Of a stretch of 64,000 nucleotides of DNA, positions 16,629-26,100 are shown piece after piece. How positions within the stretch are numbered: the stretch's first letter is position 1; every line of letters begins with the position of its first letter. The notes beneath the pieces are model-generated. The model worked only from the letters and a program-made list of their open reading frames with translations, made no database searches and had not been told where the DNA came from. The stretch comes from Pelagibacter sp052048135 (lineage in GTDB: Bacteria > Pseudomonadota > Alphaproteobacteria > Pelagibacterales > Pelagibacteraceae): assembly GCF_052048135.1 (NCBI RefSeq), contig NZ_JBNAIM010000002.1, forward strand, positions 930,001 through 994,000, read 5' to 3'. Both the position numbers and the translations under genes were made by a program.

Positions 16629-17960
16629 ATGACAAAAGTAGCAATAATAGGAGCTGGACCATGTGGATTGTCTATGCTCAGAGCATTTGAATTAGCAGAA
16701 AAAAATGGTGAAAAAATCCCTGAAATAGTTTGTTTTGAAAAACAAGAGGACTGGGGAGGATTGTGGAACTATAATTGGAGAACTGGTTCTGATCAGTATG
16801 GAGATCCTGTGCATAACAGCATGTACAGATATTTATGGTCAAATGGACCAAAAGAGTGTTTAGAATTTGCAGATTATTCATTTGATGAACATTTTGGAAA
16901 AGCTATTCCTTCTTTTCCTCCTAGAGCAGTTTTGTATGACTACATTATTGGAAGAGTAAGCAAAGGAAAATTAAAAAGTAAAATCAAATTCAACACTAGA
17001 GTAGTAAATACAATTTATAAAAATGATAAATTTGAAGTTAGTTATCAAGATAAAGTTAACGATAAAGTATTAAAAGATAATTTCGATTTTGTAGTAGTTT
17101 CCACTGGACATTTTTCTGTTCCTTACATTCCAGAATATGAAGGAATGAATTCTTTTCCTGGAAGAATTATGCATTCCCATGATTTTAGAGATGCAGAGGA
17201 ATTTAGAAATAAGAATGTAATTGTTCTAGGCAGTAGTTATTCTGCTGAAGATGTGGCGCTTCAATGCAACAAGTACGGTGCTAAAAGCGTAACCATTGGA
17301 TACAGACATAATCCTATGGGATTTAAGTGGCCGAAAGGAATGAAAGAAGTTCATTACTTAGATAGACTAGAAGGGAAAAAAGCGATTTTTAAAGATGGCA
17401 CTGAGCAAGAAGCTGATGTGGTAATTTTATGTACTGGGTATCTTCATCATTTTCCTTTTTTAGAGGAAAATTTACAGTTAAAAACTAAAAACAGACTTTA
17501 TCCACCAAAGTTATATAAGGGTGTGGTTTGGCAAAACAATCACAAACTTTTATATCTTGGTATGCAAGATCAGTTTCATACATTTAATATGTTTGACTGT
17601 CAGGCTTGGTATGCAAGAGACGTGATAATGAATAAAATTAAAATCCCAAATGATAAGGAAATTGAAAGTGATATTAACAAATGGGTTGCACTTGAGGAAA
17701 AATTAGAAAACCCAGATCAAATGATAGATTTTCAAACAGAGTACACAAAAGAACTTCATGAGATGTCAGATTATCCTAAAATTGATTTTGAATTAATTAG
17801 AAAGCACTTTAAGGAATGGGAACATCATAAAGTTGAGGACATATTAACTTATAGAAACAAATCTTTTTCTTCTCCTGTAACAGGATCTGTTGCTCCGATT
17901 CATCACACACCATGGGCAGAAGCAATGGATGATTCATTAAAAACTTTTTTGAATAAATAA
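16629..17960 (+). CDS. tmm: Trimethylamine monooxygenase Tmm
   Basis: A 443-aa bacterial flavin-containing monooxygenase oxidising trimethylamine to TMAO with NADPH and O2; it may also act on dimethyl sulfide. Seen: FAD loop IGAGPCGLSML (residues 6-16), the FMO/BVMO-like FPGRIMHSHDF (176-186), NADPH loop VLGSSYSAEDVAL (199-211), and VILCTGYLHHFPF. Long W-rich N-terminal part (WGGLWNYNWRTG; MYRYLWSNGPKECLEF) is typical for Tmm. The adjacent, convergent TMAO transporter and tdm in the same island make the assignment strong. Its 3' end is only 7 bases from the tmoV stop, with no visible terminator. Confidence 0.95.
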   Translation: MTKVAIIGAGPCGLSMLRAFELAEKNGEKIPEIVCFEKQEDWGGLWNYNWRTGSDQYGDPVHNSMYRYLWSNGPKECLEFADYSFDEHFGKAIPSFPPRAVLYDYIIGRVSKGKLKSKIKFNTRVVNTIYKNDKFEVSYQDKVNDKVLKDNFDFVVVSTGHFSVPYIPEYEGMNSFPGRIMHSHDFRDAEEFRNKNVIVLGSSYSAEDVALQCNKYGAKSVTIGYRHNPMGFKWPKGMKEVHYLDRLEGKKAIFKDGTEQEADVVILCTGYLHHFPFLEENLQLKTKNRLYPPKLYKGVVWQNNHKLLYLGMQDQFHTFNMFDCQAWYARDVIMNKIKIPNDKEIESDINKWVALEEKLENPDQMIDFQTEYTKELHEMSDYPKIDFELIRKHFKEWEHHKVEDILTYRNKSFSSPVTGSVAPIHHTPWAEAMDDSLKTFLNK

Positions 17961-17967
17961 TTTTATA

Positions 17968-20121
17968 TTAATCAATACCTAGGTGTTTTTTTCTTTTCTC
18001 AACCCAAGATCTAATTAGGTTATCAAATATCAAAGCTATAAAGGCCACACAAATACCAAGTGTTAATCCTATGCCTGCACCATTTTTATCAGATAGCGCT
18101 TTGAGAATATATTGGCCCAAATCTTCTGTACCAATGAATGCTCCGATAATTACCATAAATAAAGCAAACACAATTGTTTGATTTATACCAAGCATCATAT
18201 GAGGGAATGCTAAAGGAAACTCTATTTTTGTTAATCTCTGAAATTTATTCACGCCAGACATGGTTGCTGCATCGTGTAAACCAGCTGGAACACTTCTAAG
18301 TCCTTCGATTGTATATCTAGTCGCTGGTATCGTTGCGTAAACTATAACTGCAATTAATACTGATGTATCAGTGATACCAAATAACATCATTACAGGTATT
18401 AAATATACAAAAGACGGAAATGTTTGAAAAATATCACATACGCCCAACATAAAATTTGCCGAATGTTTATTTTGAAAGCATAAAGTTCCAACAGTAAATC
18501 CAATAATACAAGATACTATTACTCCAAAAGTTGCCATATAAGCCGTGACTAGCGCTCTATCCCACCATGGGCTAAATGCAATGAATAGAGTTAAAGCACA
18601 AACTACTAAAGCTGAACGAATTCCACCAATCAAGTACCCTGCACCAACCACTAAAACTATTGTAGCAATTACAGGCATTCTTAAATATAGCGCTCTCATT
18701 GGTTGAAGCACTTCTTGAATCAACCACGTGTTAAATGCTTTGATATATACAAAAAAGGTTTCAAAAATCCAGTCAACACCTCTATTCCAAAAATCAGCGG
18801 TTGATATTCCTTTATTGTGCGGAATTTCAAATAAGTAATTAAATGTACCTTTGAATAAAAAGGTACCAACATAAGCAAGAATTATTCCAATCACTACTGT
18901 CCCTGCAAAAAATATCAAATTTTTATTTCTCTGATAAAATGTAAGATTGCCAAAATAATCTTCTTGTTTATTTGCCCATGCTAATGACATCTTATCTAAT
19001 AAAATTGCAATCAAACTAATACATAAACCTGCCTCTAGTGCTAATCCAATATTCAATTGGTTTAATGCTAGTAATAAATTAAATCCCAAACCTTTGGCAC
19101 CAATAAAAGCTGAAATAACTGCCATTGAAAAACAAACCATGATAACTTGGTTCACTCCAATTAGAATATCTCTCCTTGCAGTTGGAATTAATACCTTAAA
19201 CATTAATTGCCAATTATTACATCCACTCATTCTACCAGCTTCAATTACTTCTGGGGGTACAGCTCTTAATCCTAATATAGTTAATAATATCATTGGTGGT
19301 ACAGCCACAACCATAGTTATAATAACTGCAGCATGATCGCCTACTCCAAAAAGCACAAGCGCTGGCACTAATACAGCGTATTGTGGCATCGTCTGCATCA
19401 CTAATAATATTGGATATAAAGCTTTCTCAACTCGTTTACTTTTAAATGCTGCTATTCCTAAACCCAAACCAAAAACAAATGATAATGGAGCTGCAACTAA
19501 TATAAATGAAAGAGTTTGCATGGATGGTTTCCATTGACCAAATATAGAAATATAAACCATAGTTAAACCTGCAAACAAAGCTAAACCTTTTCCACTAAGT
19601 TTGTATGAAAGTAATGCTGCGCCTACTGCAACAATAGTCCATGGCAATCCAGGTATTTCAGCCCAAGGATTTTTATCTATCCAGTCCCAACTAGTAAATG
19701 CTACTATAGTTTCAAGGCCTCCTAATAAAATCTCTCTAATTAAATTTATTAAAAAAGTCATGAATGCTGTTAAATTTCTACTTATTTCTAAAACTATCGG
19801 TCTACTTTTAAATTCTTGAGTATCTTCATTCCAAATTTCAATTGGCATCCATTCGTTCATTAAGAAAAATAATGAGTCATTTATCCAAATAGGTAACCAT
19901 CCAAGAAGCGGAGGCAATCTCCAGAAAACATCAAAAGCATAGTATCTTACTTCTTTGCCTAAAAATACATAACTACTTTGATTTGGATCCTTAACGAATT
20001 CTGCTTGACCCCGGATAAATTTATATGTTTCTGGAACTTCTATTGCAAAACATAAAGCAAAAAAAACAATTAACAGAAATAACCATTGAAATGTCTTAGG
20101 ATATTTTTTTAAAAGTTCCAT
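17968..20121 (-). CDS. tmoV: TMAO ABC transporter permease TmoV (tandem permease domains)
   Basis: A 717-aa inner-membrane protein with two ProW-like permease modules in one chain. Each has the EAA-type cytoplasmic loop: first as VPPEVIEAGRMSGCNNWQL (about 285-303), second as VPAGLHDAATMSGVNKFQR (about 610-628). Several extra segments precede each module. This fused arrangement fits the known TmoV permease of the betaine/proline-type TMAO importer. It lies three bases after tmoW, and with tmoX on the same strand, to bring TMAO in for Tdm. Convergent with tmm. Confidence 0.9.
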   Translation of the reverse strand: MELLKKYPKTFQWLFLLIVFFALCFAIEVPETYKFIRGQAEFVKDPNQSSYVFLGKEVRYYAFDVFWRLPPLLGWLPIWINDSLFFLMNEWMPIEIWNEDTQEFKSRPIVLEISRNLTAFMTFLINLIREILLGGLETIVAFTSWDWIDKNPWAEIPGLPWTIVAVGAALLSYKLSGKGLALFAGLTMVYISIFGQWKPSMQTLSFILVAAPLSFVFGLGLGIAAFKSKRVEKALYPILLVMQTMPQYAVLVPALVLFGVGDHAAVIITMVVAVPPMILLTILGLRAVPPEVIEAGRMSGCNNWQLMFKVLIPTARRDILIGVNQVIMVCFSMAVISAFIGAKGLGFNLLLALNQLNIGLALEAGLCISLIAILLDKMSLAWANKQEDYFGNLTFYQRNKNLIFFAGTVVIGIILAYVGTFLFKGTFNYLFEIPHNKGISTADFWNRGVDWIFETFFVYIKAFNTWLIQEVLQPMRALYLRMPVIATIVLVVGAGYLIGGIRSALVVCALTLFIAFSPWWDRALVTAYMATFGVIVSCIIGFTVGTLCFQNKHSANFMLGVCDIFQTFPSFVYLIPVMMLFGITDTSVLIAVIVYATIPATRYTIEGLRSVPAGLHDAATMSGVNKFQRLTKIEFPLAFPHMMLGINQTIVFALFMVIIGAFIGTEDLGQYILKALSDKNGAGIGLTLGICVAFIALIFDNLIRSWVEKRKKHLGID

Positions 20122-20124
20122 TAT

Positions 20125-21153
20125 TTAATTATTTTTTTTTCTTCCCCCAAAAACTGTATTGATTATTTTAGCAGGATTAATAGAACCAATAATCTTATTA
20201 TTTTTATCTACCACTGCTACTGCTTTTTCTTGTGTAAGAATTTTTTCAGCAACATTTTCAATAATCTCATCATTCATAACCTTTAAATCTCCAAGATTAT
20301 CCTTAGATGCTTCCATTACATCTTCTATTAATAAAACTTTTTCTCTTGGCACTTCTTCTGTAAACTTTCTTACGTATTCGGTAGCTGGATTTAAAACAAT
20401 ATTGGCTGGTGTATCTAACTGCTCAATAATACCATCTTTCATAATTGCGATACGGTCAGCAAGTTTTAACGCCTCATCAAAATCATGAGTAATAAACATG
20501 ATTGTTTTTTGTAATTTTTCCTGAAGCCTCAAAAACTCATCTTGCATTTCTTTTCTAATTAATGGATCTAAGGCAGAAAAGGGTTCATCTAAAAACCATA
20601 TATCAGGCTCTACCGCTAGAGATCTTGCGATACCTACTCTTTGCTGTTGTCCTCCTGATAATTCTCTTGGAAAATAATTTTCTCTCCCATCAAGTCCAAC
20701 CAACTTAACCATGTCCATTGCTTTACTAATACTATCTTCAGTTTTGACACCTTTAATTTGAAGTGGAAAAGCTATATTTTCAACAACAGTTTTATGTGGA
20801 AGCAAAGCAAAACTTTGAAAAACCATTCCCATTTTATTTCTTCTAAGTTCAATGAGTTCTTTATTATTAAGTTGTAATAAATCTTGGCCTTCTATAAAAA
20901 TTTTTCCACCAGTTGCATCAGTTAATCGAGAAATACATCTTAATAATGTTGATTTACCTGAACCAGATAAACCCATAACAACCAACATTTCTCCTTTTGA
21001 AACTTCAAATGATGCATTATTTACACCAACTATACATCCATTATCTTGAAAAGTTTTAGCATCAACATTGCCATTAGATTCTTGAAGCATTTTTTGAGCG
21101 TTAGCTCCAAAAATTTTATAAACATTTTCACACTTGATAACTGGTTCAGACAT
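20125..21153 (-). CDS. tmoW: TMAO ABC transporter ATPase TmoW
   Basis: A 342-aa ProV-like ABC ATPase. Walker A GLSGSGKSTLLR (about 61-72), the Q loop in MGMVFQSFALLPHKTV, signature LSGGQQQRVGIARSL, Walker B DIWFLDEPFSAL, then a C-terminal part (about 265-342) that resembles a single CBS-like repeat (AVAVVDKNNKIIGSINPAKI), as in glycine betaine ATPases. Three bases upstream of tmoV. It energises TMAO uptake. Assignment to TMAO over betaine rests on the island context. Confidence 0.9.
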   Translation of the reverse strand: MSEPVIKCENVYKIFGANAQKMLQESNGNVDAKTFQDNGCIVGVNNASFEVSKGEMLVVMGLSGSGKSTLLRCISRLTDATGGKIFIEGQDLLQLNNKELIELRRNKMGMVFQSFALLPHKTVVENIAFPLQIKGVKTEDSISKAMDMVKLVGLDGRENYFPRELSGGQQQRVGIARSLAVEPDIWFLDEPFSALDPLIRKEMQDEFLRLQEKLQKTIMFITHDFDEALKLADRIAIMKDGIIEQLDTPANIVLNPATEYVRKFTEEVPREKVLLIEDVMEASKDNLGDLKVMNDEIIENVAEKILTQEKAVAVVDKNNKIIGSINPAKIINTVFGGRKKNN

Positions 21154-21219
21154 AAATATTTATTTAAGTTATATGAAATTAAGGTAAAATTAAATCCATA
21201 ATATTAATGTTTTTCCTCC

Positions 21220-21771
21220 TTAAAAATTTTTGATATAATAAACCCTAGTATCAATTCCTGTGCTTAAAAAACTTAATGCTTCACCACTAACAGTTATTGA
21301 CTCATTAACTCCAACATTATCTCCACTTACTGTAAAACCAGCGTAGCATTTGTTTTTTTCATCATCCCACTTAACAAATGTTTCATCAATTTTGTTTCCG
21401 TTAATTGTGTAAATTTCATGTGCTCTAAAATTTAAAAAATTTGCACCCATAATTGCTCTTTGAGGTATTAATTTCGTTGCTTTACAAACCTGTTTATATA
21501 CTTCATCTGTTAATTTAAAGTGTTCAGTGCCATCAAAAGTAACTAAAATTCCTGATGGTAGCTTAGAAATTAATTCACTTAATTTTTTTTCTTGTGCAAT
21601 TCTTTCCTCCTCTAATTTCATTTTTCTCACCAGTTCATCACCCCCACCGAACATGATATTTAGAACTGAAAATGAAAAGAAAATAATAATAACTATAAGT
21701 ACTAAACCTCCAAATTGTTTTATAGCTTCAGGTAAATCTTTAATTCTATTTAAATAATCTTCTTTTGACAT
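21220..21771 (-). CDS. Single-pass membrane protein of unknown function in tmo locus
   Basis: A 183-aa protein with one hydrophobic segment (about residues 22-40, LVLIVIIIFFSFSVLNIMF) after a charged N-terminus, then a probable periplasmic region of about 140 residues. That region has no recognised domain; it is rich in beta-type sequence (ILVTFDGTEHFKLTDEV; CYAGFTVSGDNVGV). Two cysteines (VCKATK, KCYAGF) could form a disulfide. Located between the MORN gene (1-base junction at 21771/21772) and tmoW (66-base gap). Function unknown; possible involvement in the envelope. Confidence 0.75.
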   Translation of the reverse strand: MSKEDYLNRIKDLPEAIKQFGGLVLIVIIIFFSFSVLNIMFGGGDELVRKMKLEEERIAQEKKLSELISKLPSGILVTFDGTEHFKLTDEVYKQVCKATKLIPQRAIMGANFLNFRAHEIYTINGNKIDETFVKWDDEKNKCYAGFTVSGDNVGVNESITVSGEALSFLSTGIDTRVYYIKNF

Positions 21772-22149
21772 CTAATCCTGCAACTTTCCATTTTTCCATG
21801 TACCTGATTTTTGTGTTCCATCCGAAGAAGTGAAAGTTCCTTTTCCATTCATAAAGCCCTTGGCCCACTCACCTTCATAAGTTGATCCATCAGGAAAAGT
21901 TAAAACACCTACTCCACTCCATTCACTATTTTTAAATTCACCTTTATAAATGTATCCGTTAGGCCAAGTTTCTACTCCTTGACCATTTTTTTTTGTTCCT
22001 ACCCACTCTCCTTCGTATGTAGTTTTATCTGTATAAACCCATTTACCGAAACCATTTTCACAATTTCCTTCTTTACAGCCAGTACTTCGTGCTAATGCAA
22101 CTGAAGTAATTAATAAACTTAAAATTATGCTGAGGAGATATTTTTTCAT
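21772..22149 (-). CDS. Secreted MORN-repeat protein
   Basis: A 125-aa protein with a Sec signal (residues 1-20, ending SVALA) and three MORN repeats of 23 residues: YEGEW at 45, YKGEF at 68, YEGEW at 91, each followed by a G.G.. turn (KNGQGV, SGVGV, NGKGT). MORN repeats bind lipids or proteins or act as simple scaffolds in bacteria. Two cysteines follow the signal (GCKEGNC). The gene lies inside the tmoX...tmoW stretch with the same direction, next to a single-pass membrane gene and a secreted gene. A link with TMAO uptake is not established. Confidence 0.88.
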   Translation of the reverse strand: MKKYLLSIILSLLITSVALARSTGCKEGNCENGFGKWVYTDKTTYEGEWVGTKKNGQGVETWPNGYIYKGEFKNSEWSGVGVLTFPDGSTYEGEWAKGFMNGKGTFTSSDGTQKSGTWKNGKLQD

Positions 22150-22183
22150 AACAACACTTTACACAAAATTTAACAAAAAAAAA

Positions 22184-22645
22184 TCAGACTTTTTGATCAT
22201 GTTTGATGCATGAATATATAAAGATATATTTTTCTGCGTTTTCACTTTTAATATTTCTTGTAATTTCATGAATTAATTCTCCTGTTTTTCTAGTGATGAT
22301 ACCTGACTCTGAATAATTGTTTTCTTTATCAATTGATTTAAATAAAACTACATCTTTATTCACAACTTTTACATTTAGTTTTGCTGACTCTGAAAGAAAC
22401 GGTGATAATCCTTTAATTAGAAGTGTCTCTGGTTGTTTTGATTGAATTTCAAATTTATCTAAACCTTTTTCATTCAAATCTTTAGCTAAAAAAGTTTGAT
22501 AATTATATTCTGAATTTTTAATTATTTTCTTATCTAAATCACAAACAAATTTAAGATCAATATTCTGACTAATGTTTACATCTTTTGCAAAAGTTTGACC
22601 AAAAAAAAATAAACTAATGAATATGCTTAAAAAGTATTTGCTCAT
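22184..22645 (-). CDS. Secreted unknown protein in tmo locus
   Basis: A 153-aa protein with a cleavable-looking N-terminal signal (residues 1-20, FLSIFISLFFFGQTFA then KDV). The rest is a soluble, probably periplasmic beta-rich domain; two cysteines (LKFVCDLDKK and IYSCIKHDQ) sit far apart and may pair. I do not recognise the family. Positioned after the tmoX terminator hairpin and before the MORN gene, same strand. Confidence 0.72.
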   Translation of the reverse strand: MSKYFLSIFISLFFFGQTFAKDVNISQNIDLKFVCDLDKKIIKNSEYNYQTFLAKDLNEKGLDKFEIQSKQPETLLIKGLSPFLSESAKLNVKVVNKDVVLFKSIDKENNYSESGIITRKTGELIHEITRNIKSENAEKYIFIYSCIKHDQKV

Positions 22646-22659
22646 ATTTTTTTAAAAAA

Positions 22660-22690
22660 AAATCTCCCCCAACATTGTTGGGAGAGATTT
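22660..22690 (-). terminator. Rho-independent terminator after tmoX
   Basis: A 14-base-arm hairpin with one mismatch and a three-base loop (AAATCTCCCCCAAC at 22660-22673 pairing with 22677-22690), followed in the minus direction by a run of T. It is placed 22 bases after the tmoX stop, so it can give tmoX a higher transcript level than the genes after it. Confidence 0.85.
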
Positions 22691-22712
22691 AAAGATTTAA
22701 TAGCTCTTAACC

Positions 22713-23660
22713 TTATTTAGTAAAAGCTTTCCAAACTTTCTTATTATCTTTCAGCCATTTTTTAGCTGCATCTTCATGAGTCATTTTGTCAACGTCAACT
22801 AAAGCTGCCATTGCACCAATTTGACTTGTTGTGAAAGAAAGTTTTTTGAACATTGCCGCTGCTTTTGGATGAGTTTTTGGAAAATCAGCATTAACTGCTT
22901 TTTTCAAATAACCATCTGGCGAACCACATTTTCCATCTCCACCATCTTCCGGTCTGCAACCTGCAGTGTATGGAGGAAAGTCTATAAATGTAAAACCAGC
23001 ACCATCAGTAAAGTTAGGTGTCCAGTTAAAGATGATTGTTCCTCTTCCTTCTTTTTCAGCTGCCGCTAACTCTGCCCAAAGTGCATCAGCACTTCCAGCA
23101 AATTTAACCCACCAAAGATCTCCTAAACCTAAAGCGTCAACCCTTTGTGGAATTAAGTCACCGTGCCAAGTTTGTGGACCTTCCAACATTCTTCCTTTTC
23201 CATCTGGAGAGTCTGGTGTTGTAAAGTTTTTAGCACAGTCAGGATTTTTTAAAGCAGTCCAGTCTGGTAGTCCTGGGCATAATCCTTTTTCAGCAACCCA
23301 GTTTGGATATCCCATATCTTCAAGTGTTCTTGCTTCATGGTCACCCCAGTCTAACAATCCACCTTTATCCAAAGCAGTTGTGAATGATTTACCAAAAGCA
23401 GATTCCCACACTTCATGAGATATAGTTACGTCACCAATTCTAATTGACTCGTAAACTGCTTGAGAGTCAGCGTTAACATATTTAACATTATTTCCCATAT
23501 CTTCCATTATTCCACCAATAACGTAAGCCATCACAATTTGGCTTGACCAGTTATGAGTTGGGATAACGATGGGCTTTTTACTATCTGCTGCGTTTGATAT
23601 TCCAGCAAAACTTACTACTGAAATTATCATTGCAGATACTAATGATATTATTTTTCGCAT
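22713..23660 (-). CDS. tmoX: TMAO-binding periplasmic protein TmoX
   Basis: A 315-aa OpuAC-type substrate-binding protein with a Sec signal (about 1-24, ending SNAADS). Seen: PIVIPTHNWSSQIVMAYVIGG at the mature N-terminus, TISHEVWESAFG, WVKFAGSADALWAELAAAEKEGRG and IIFNWTPNFTDG. Tryptophan-rich binding pockets of this family hold quaternary amines; the length and context fit TmoX. A canonical hairpin terminator lies just after it. Divergent from tdm, 100 bases apart, so shared regulation by TMAO is likely. Confidence 0.9.
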   Translation of the reverse strand: MRKIISLVSAMIISVVSFAGISNAADSKKPIVIPTHNWSSQIVMAYVIGGIMEDMGNNVKYVNADSQAVYESIRIGDVTISHEVWESAFGKSFTTALDKGGLLDWGDHEARTLEDMGYPNWVAEKGLCPGLPDWTALKNPDCAKNFTTPDSPDGKGRMLEGPQTWHGDLIPQRVDALGLGDLWWVKFAGSADALWAELAAAEKEGRGTIIFNWTPNFTDGAGFTFIDFPPYTAGCRPEDGGDGKCGSPDGYLKKAVNADFPKTHPKAAAMFKKLSFTTSQIGAMAALVDVDKMTHEDAAKKWLKDNKKVWKAFTK

Positions 23661-23760
23661 TTATTCCCCTTTCTTAATATTAAGTGTGAATAGTATGTGC
23701 TTAAGTAAAATGATAGTCAACTACTAGATATTTATATAATATAACAATAGATTATAAAAA
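23661..23760. promoter_or_regulatory. Divergent tmoX-tdm control region
   Basis: A 100-base gap between divergent tmoX and tdm. It holds a perfect 12-base palindrome, CTTAATATTAAG at 23673-23684, close to the tmoX start, and an AT box (TATATAATATAAC) about 20-30 bases before the tdm ATG that could act as a -10 element. Binding by the MarR-like product of 26100-26450 is a possibility, not shown. Confidence 0.4.
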
Positions 23761-26100
23761 ATGTCGCAAACTACATTAGATATTAAAGAGCCAGGATTAA
23801 ATGCGCTACCACCTGGAGTTGAAAGACACGTTGTAAATGCGGGTGGACTAACTGGTTTGCAAATTTTTCCAGATGATGAAATAGAAATTATTAATGATGA
23901 AGGAAATCAAATTTGTGAGATAGTTTGTTTTGATAAAGATGGAAAATCTGAACTTGGAATTTTAAATCAAAAAGAAAATAGTAAAAAAAGTTTTATAAAG
24001 GAAATACTTAATAGAAAAGACGAAAGTTCTTTAGTCACAAATCTTCAATTAAAAAAAAGAAATTTGGATATAGATAAATCTAAATCATCTATTCTTTTTG
24101 ATGACAAAACGCCAAGTGGAGAAAAAATAAAAATTAAATCAAAAGATAAATGCTACGTAATTTTTTCAGCTCCACAAAATGATATGTTAGTGAGTGAACA
24201 AAATCCTTCAAGCGATTTAACAATATTTATAAAAAGAGCAAAAATTGTTAATGATAAAGAGTTATCGATTATACCTGATCCTGTTTATGAACCCAATTAC
24301 GAAAAGAATATTGACAGAGAAACTGCAATCTCTTTTCAAGTAAAAGAAGGTGATTATATTCAAGTTATAAGTCCAGCAGGAAGACAATGTTCGGATTTTG
24401 TGGCATTTGACACAAAAAAGCTCGATAAAAAAATTGAAAAAGGTCTTGATTGGCAAACAACAAGAACTTTCATGGGTAATACATTCCCAGGACCAGGATT
24501 GTTTTCAAAATTTTATGACACTGATCATGAGCCATTAGTAGAAGTTATTAGAGATACAGTTGGCAAACATGATACTTTTAACTTAGCTTGTACTTCAAAA
24601 TATTACGAAGATGCAGGTTATTTTGGTCATCCAAATTGTTCTGACAATCTTAACAACTCAATGGAAAAATATGGCGTCCAAAAACAAAAAGGATGGCAAG
24701 CAATTAACTTATTTTTTAATACTTCGTCTACAGGCTTAAACTCTGTTATCTCAGATGAATCATTTGCAAGACCTGGAGATTATGTAATGTTTAGAGCTTT
24801 AAAAGATTTAACCATTGGGACTACCGCATGTCCAAGTGATATTGATGCATGTAATTCATGGAATCCAACTGATATTTTTGTTAGAACTTATGACAAAAAA
24901 AAAGAATTTTCAAAATCATTTGCTTTTAGAATGAAAACAGACTCAGAAAAAAAACTTACTAGAAATTCTGGTTTTTATGAAAGAACCTCAAAATTAACTA
25001 GAAATTTTATTGACGCTCGAGGTTTTTGGTTACCAAATGATTACACTAAACATGGTGTAGTTGAAGAATATAATGCGTGTAGAGAAAATGCTGTCTTAAT
25101 TGATTTATCTTCTTTAAGAAAATTTGAAATTATTGGACCAGATGCTGAAGAGTTAATGAATTATACATTAACAAGAAACATTAAAAAACTTTCTGTTGGT
25201 CAAGTTGTATATTCTGCAATGTGTTATGAAAATGGAATGATGTTTGATGATGGTACATTATTAAGATTAAGTGAAACTGGTTTTAGATGGATTTGTGGAG
25301 ACGAATATGCTGGAGAATGGTTAAAAGAAGTAGCTAAGAAAAAAAACTTTAAGGTAAATGTAAAAAACTCAACAGATCAAATTAGTAACGTTTCTATTCA
25401 AGGACCCAAAAGTAGAGAAATTTTAAAAAAATTAATTTTTACTCCTCCCACTCAACCATCGATAGATGAATTAGAATGGTTTAGGTTTACAATTTGCAGA
25501 GTTGAGGAACTTCAAGGTATTCCACTAATTGTTTCAAGAACAGGTTATACTGGTGAACTTGGTTACGAAGTCTGGTGTCATCCTAAACATGCCCCCGAGG
25601 TATGGGATAAACTTATGGAAGCTGGAAAAGATCACGGTTTAATTCCTGCAGGATTTGCCGCTTTAGATAAATTAAGGATCGAGGCAGGTTTAATTTTATT
25701 TGGTAATGAATTTGATGGTCAACAAGATCCATTTGAAGCGGGGATTGGTTTTGCAGTTCCACTTAAAACTAAGGAGGAAGATTTTATAGGAAAAGAAATT
25801 CTTAAAGAAAGAAAAGCAAATCCACAAAAAAAACTTGTTGGTTTAGAGCTTATTGGAAAAGAACATGCTGGTCATGGTGATTGTGTGCATGTTGGAAGAT
25901 CACAAGTTGGAATAGTGACTAGTGGTTGTTTATCAACAACTCTTAATAAAAATATAGCTCTGTGCAGAATAGATACTCAATATTCTGAACCTGGAACAGA
26001 AGTTGAAGTTGGAAAAATTGATGGTCATCAAAAAAGAATTACCGCTAAAGTCGTGCCATTTCCACATTTTGATCCGAAGAAGACAAGAGTTAGATCGTAA
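23761..26100 (+). CDS. tdm: TMAO demethylase Tdm
   Basis: A 779-aa two-domain enzyme turning TMAO into dimethylamine plus formaldehyde, or methylene-THF. N-terminal half (about 1-390) is a DUF1989-type zinc domain; ligand candidates Cys277, His290, Cys293 and Cys357 have the 13/3/64 spacing I expect for the Tdm zinc site (ACTSK; FGHPNC; TTACPSD). C-terminal half (about 410-779) is a GcvT-like THF-binding domain (SIQGPKSREILKKL; SRTGYTGELGYEVWC; AALDKLRIEAGLILFGNEFD). Typical length. Its stop overlaps the following regulator start by one base (TAATG). Divergent from tmoX, it completes TMAO uptake and use. Confidence 0.96.
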   Translation: MSQTTLDIKEPGLNALPPGVERHVVNAGGLTGLQIFPDDEIEIINDEGNQICEIVCFDKDGKSELGILNQKENSKKSFIKEILNRKDESSLVTNLQLKKRNLDIDKSKSSILFDDKTPSGEKIKIKSKDKCYVIFSAPQNDMLVSEQNPSSDLTIFIKRAKIVNDKELSIIPDPVYEPNYEKNIDRETAISFQVKEGDYIQVISPAGRQCSDFVAFDTKKLDKKIEKGLDWQTTRTFMGNTFPGPGLFSKFYDTDHEPLVEVIRDTVGKHDTFNLACTSKYYEDAGYFGHPNCSDNLNNSMEKYGVQKQKGWQAINLFFNTSSTGLNSVISDESFARPGDYVMFRALKDLTIGTTACPSDIDACNSWNPTDIFVRTYDKKKEFSKSFAFRMKTDSEKKLTRNSGFYERTSKLTRNFIDARGFWLPNDYTKHGVVEEYNACRENAVLIDLSSLRKFEIIGPDAEELMNYTLTRNIKKLSVGQVVYSAMCYENGMMFDDGTLLRLSETGFRWICGDEYAGEWLKEVAKKKNFKVNVKNSTDQISNVSIQGPKSREILKKLIFTPPTQPSIDELEWFRFTICRVEELQGIPLIVSRTGYTGELGYEVWCHPKHAPEVWDKLMEAGKDHGLIPAGFAALDKLRIEAGLILFGNEFDGQQDPFEAGIGFAVPLKTKEEDFIGKEILKERKANPQKKLVGLELIGKEHAGHGDCVHVGRSQVGIVTSGCLSTTLNKNIALCRIDTQYSEPGTEVEVGKIDGHQKRITAKVVPFPHFDPKKTRVRS

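Noticed and set aside
22966..23418. Plus-strand 150-aa open frame inside tmoX
   Set aside because: Antisense shadow of the well-supported tmoX coding frame; serine/proline-rich composition typical of reverse frames.
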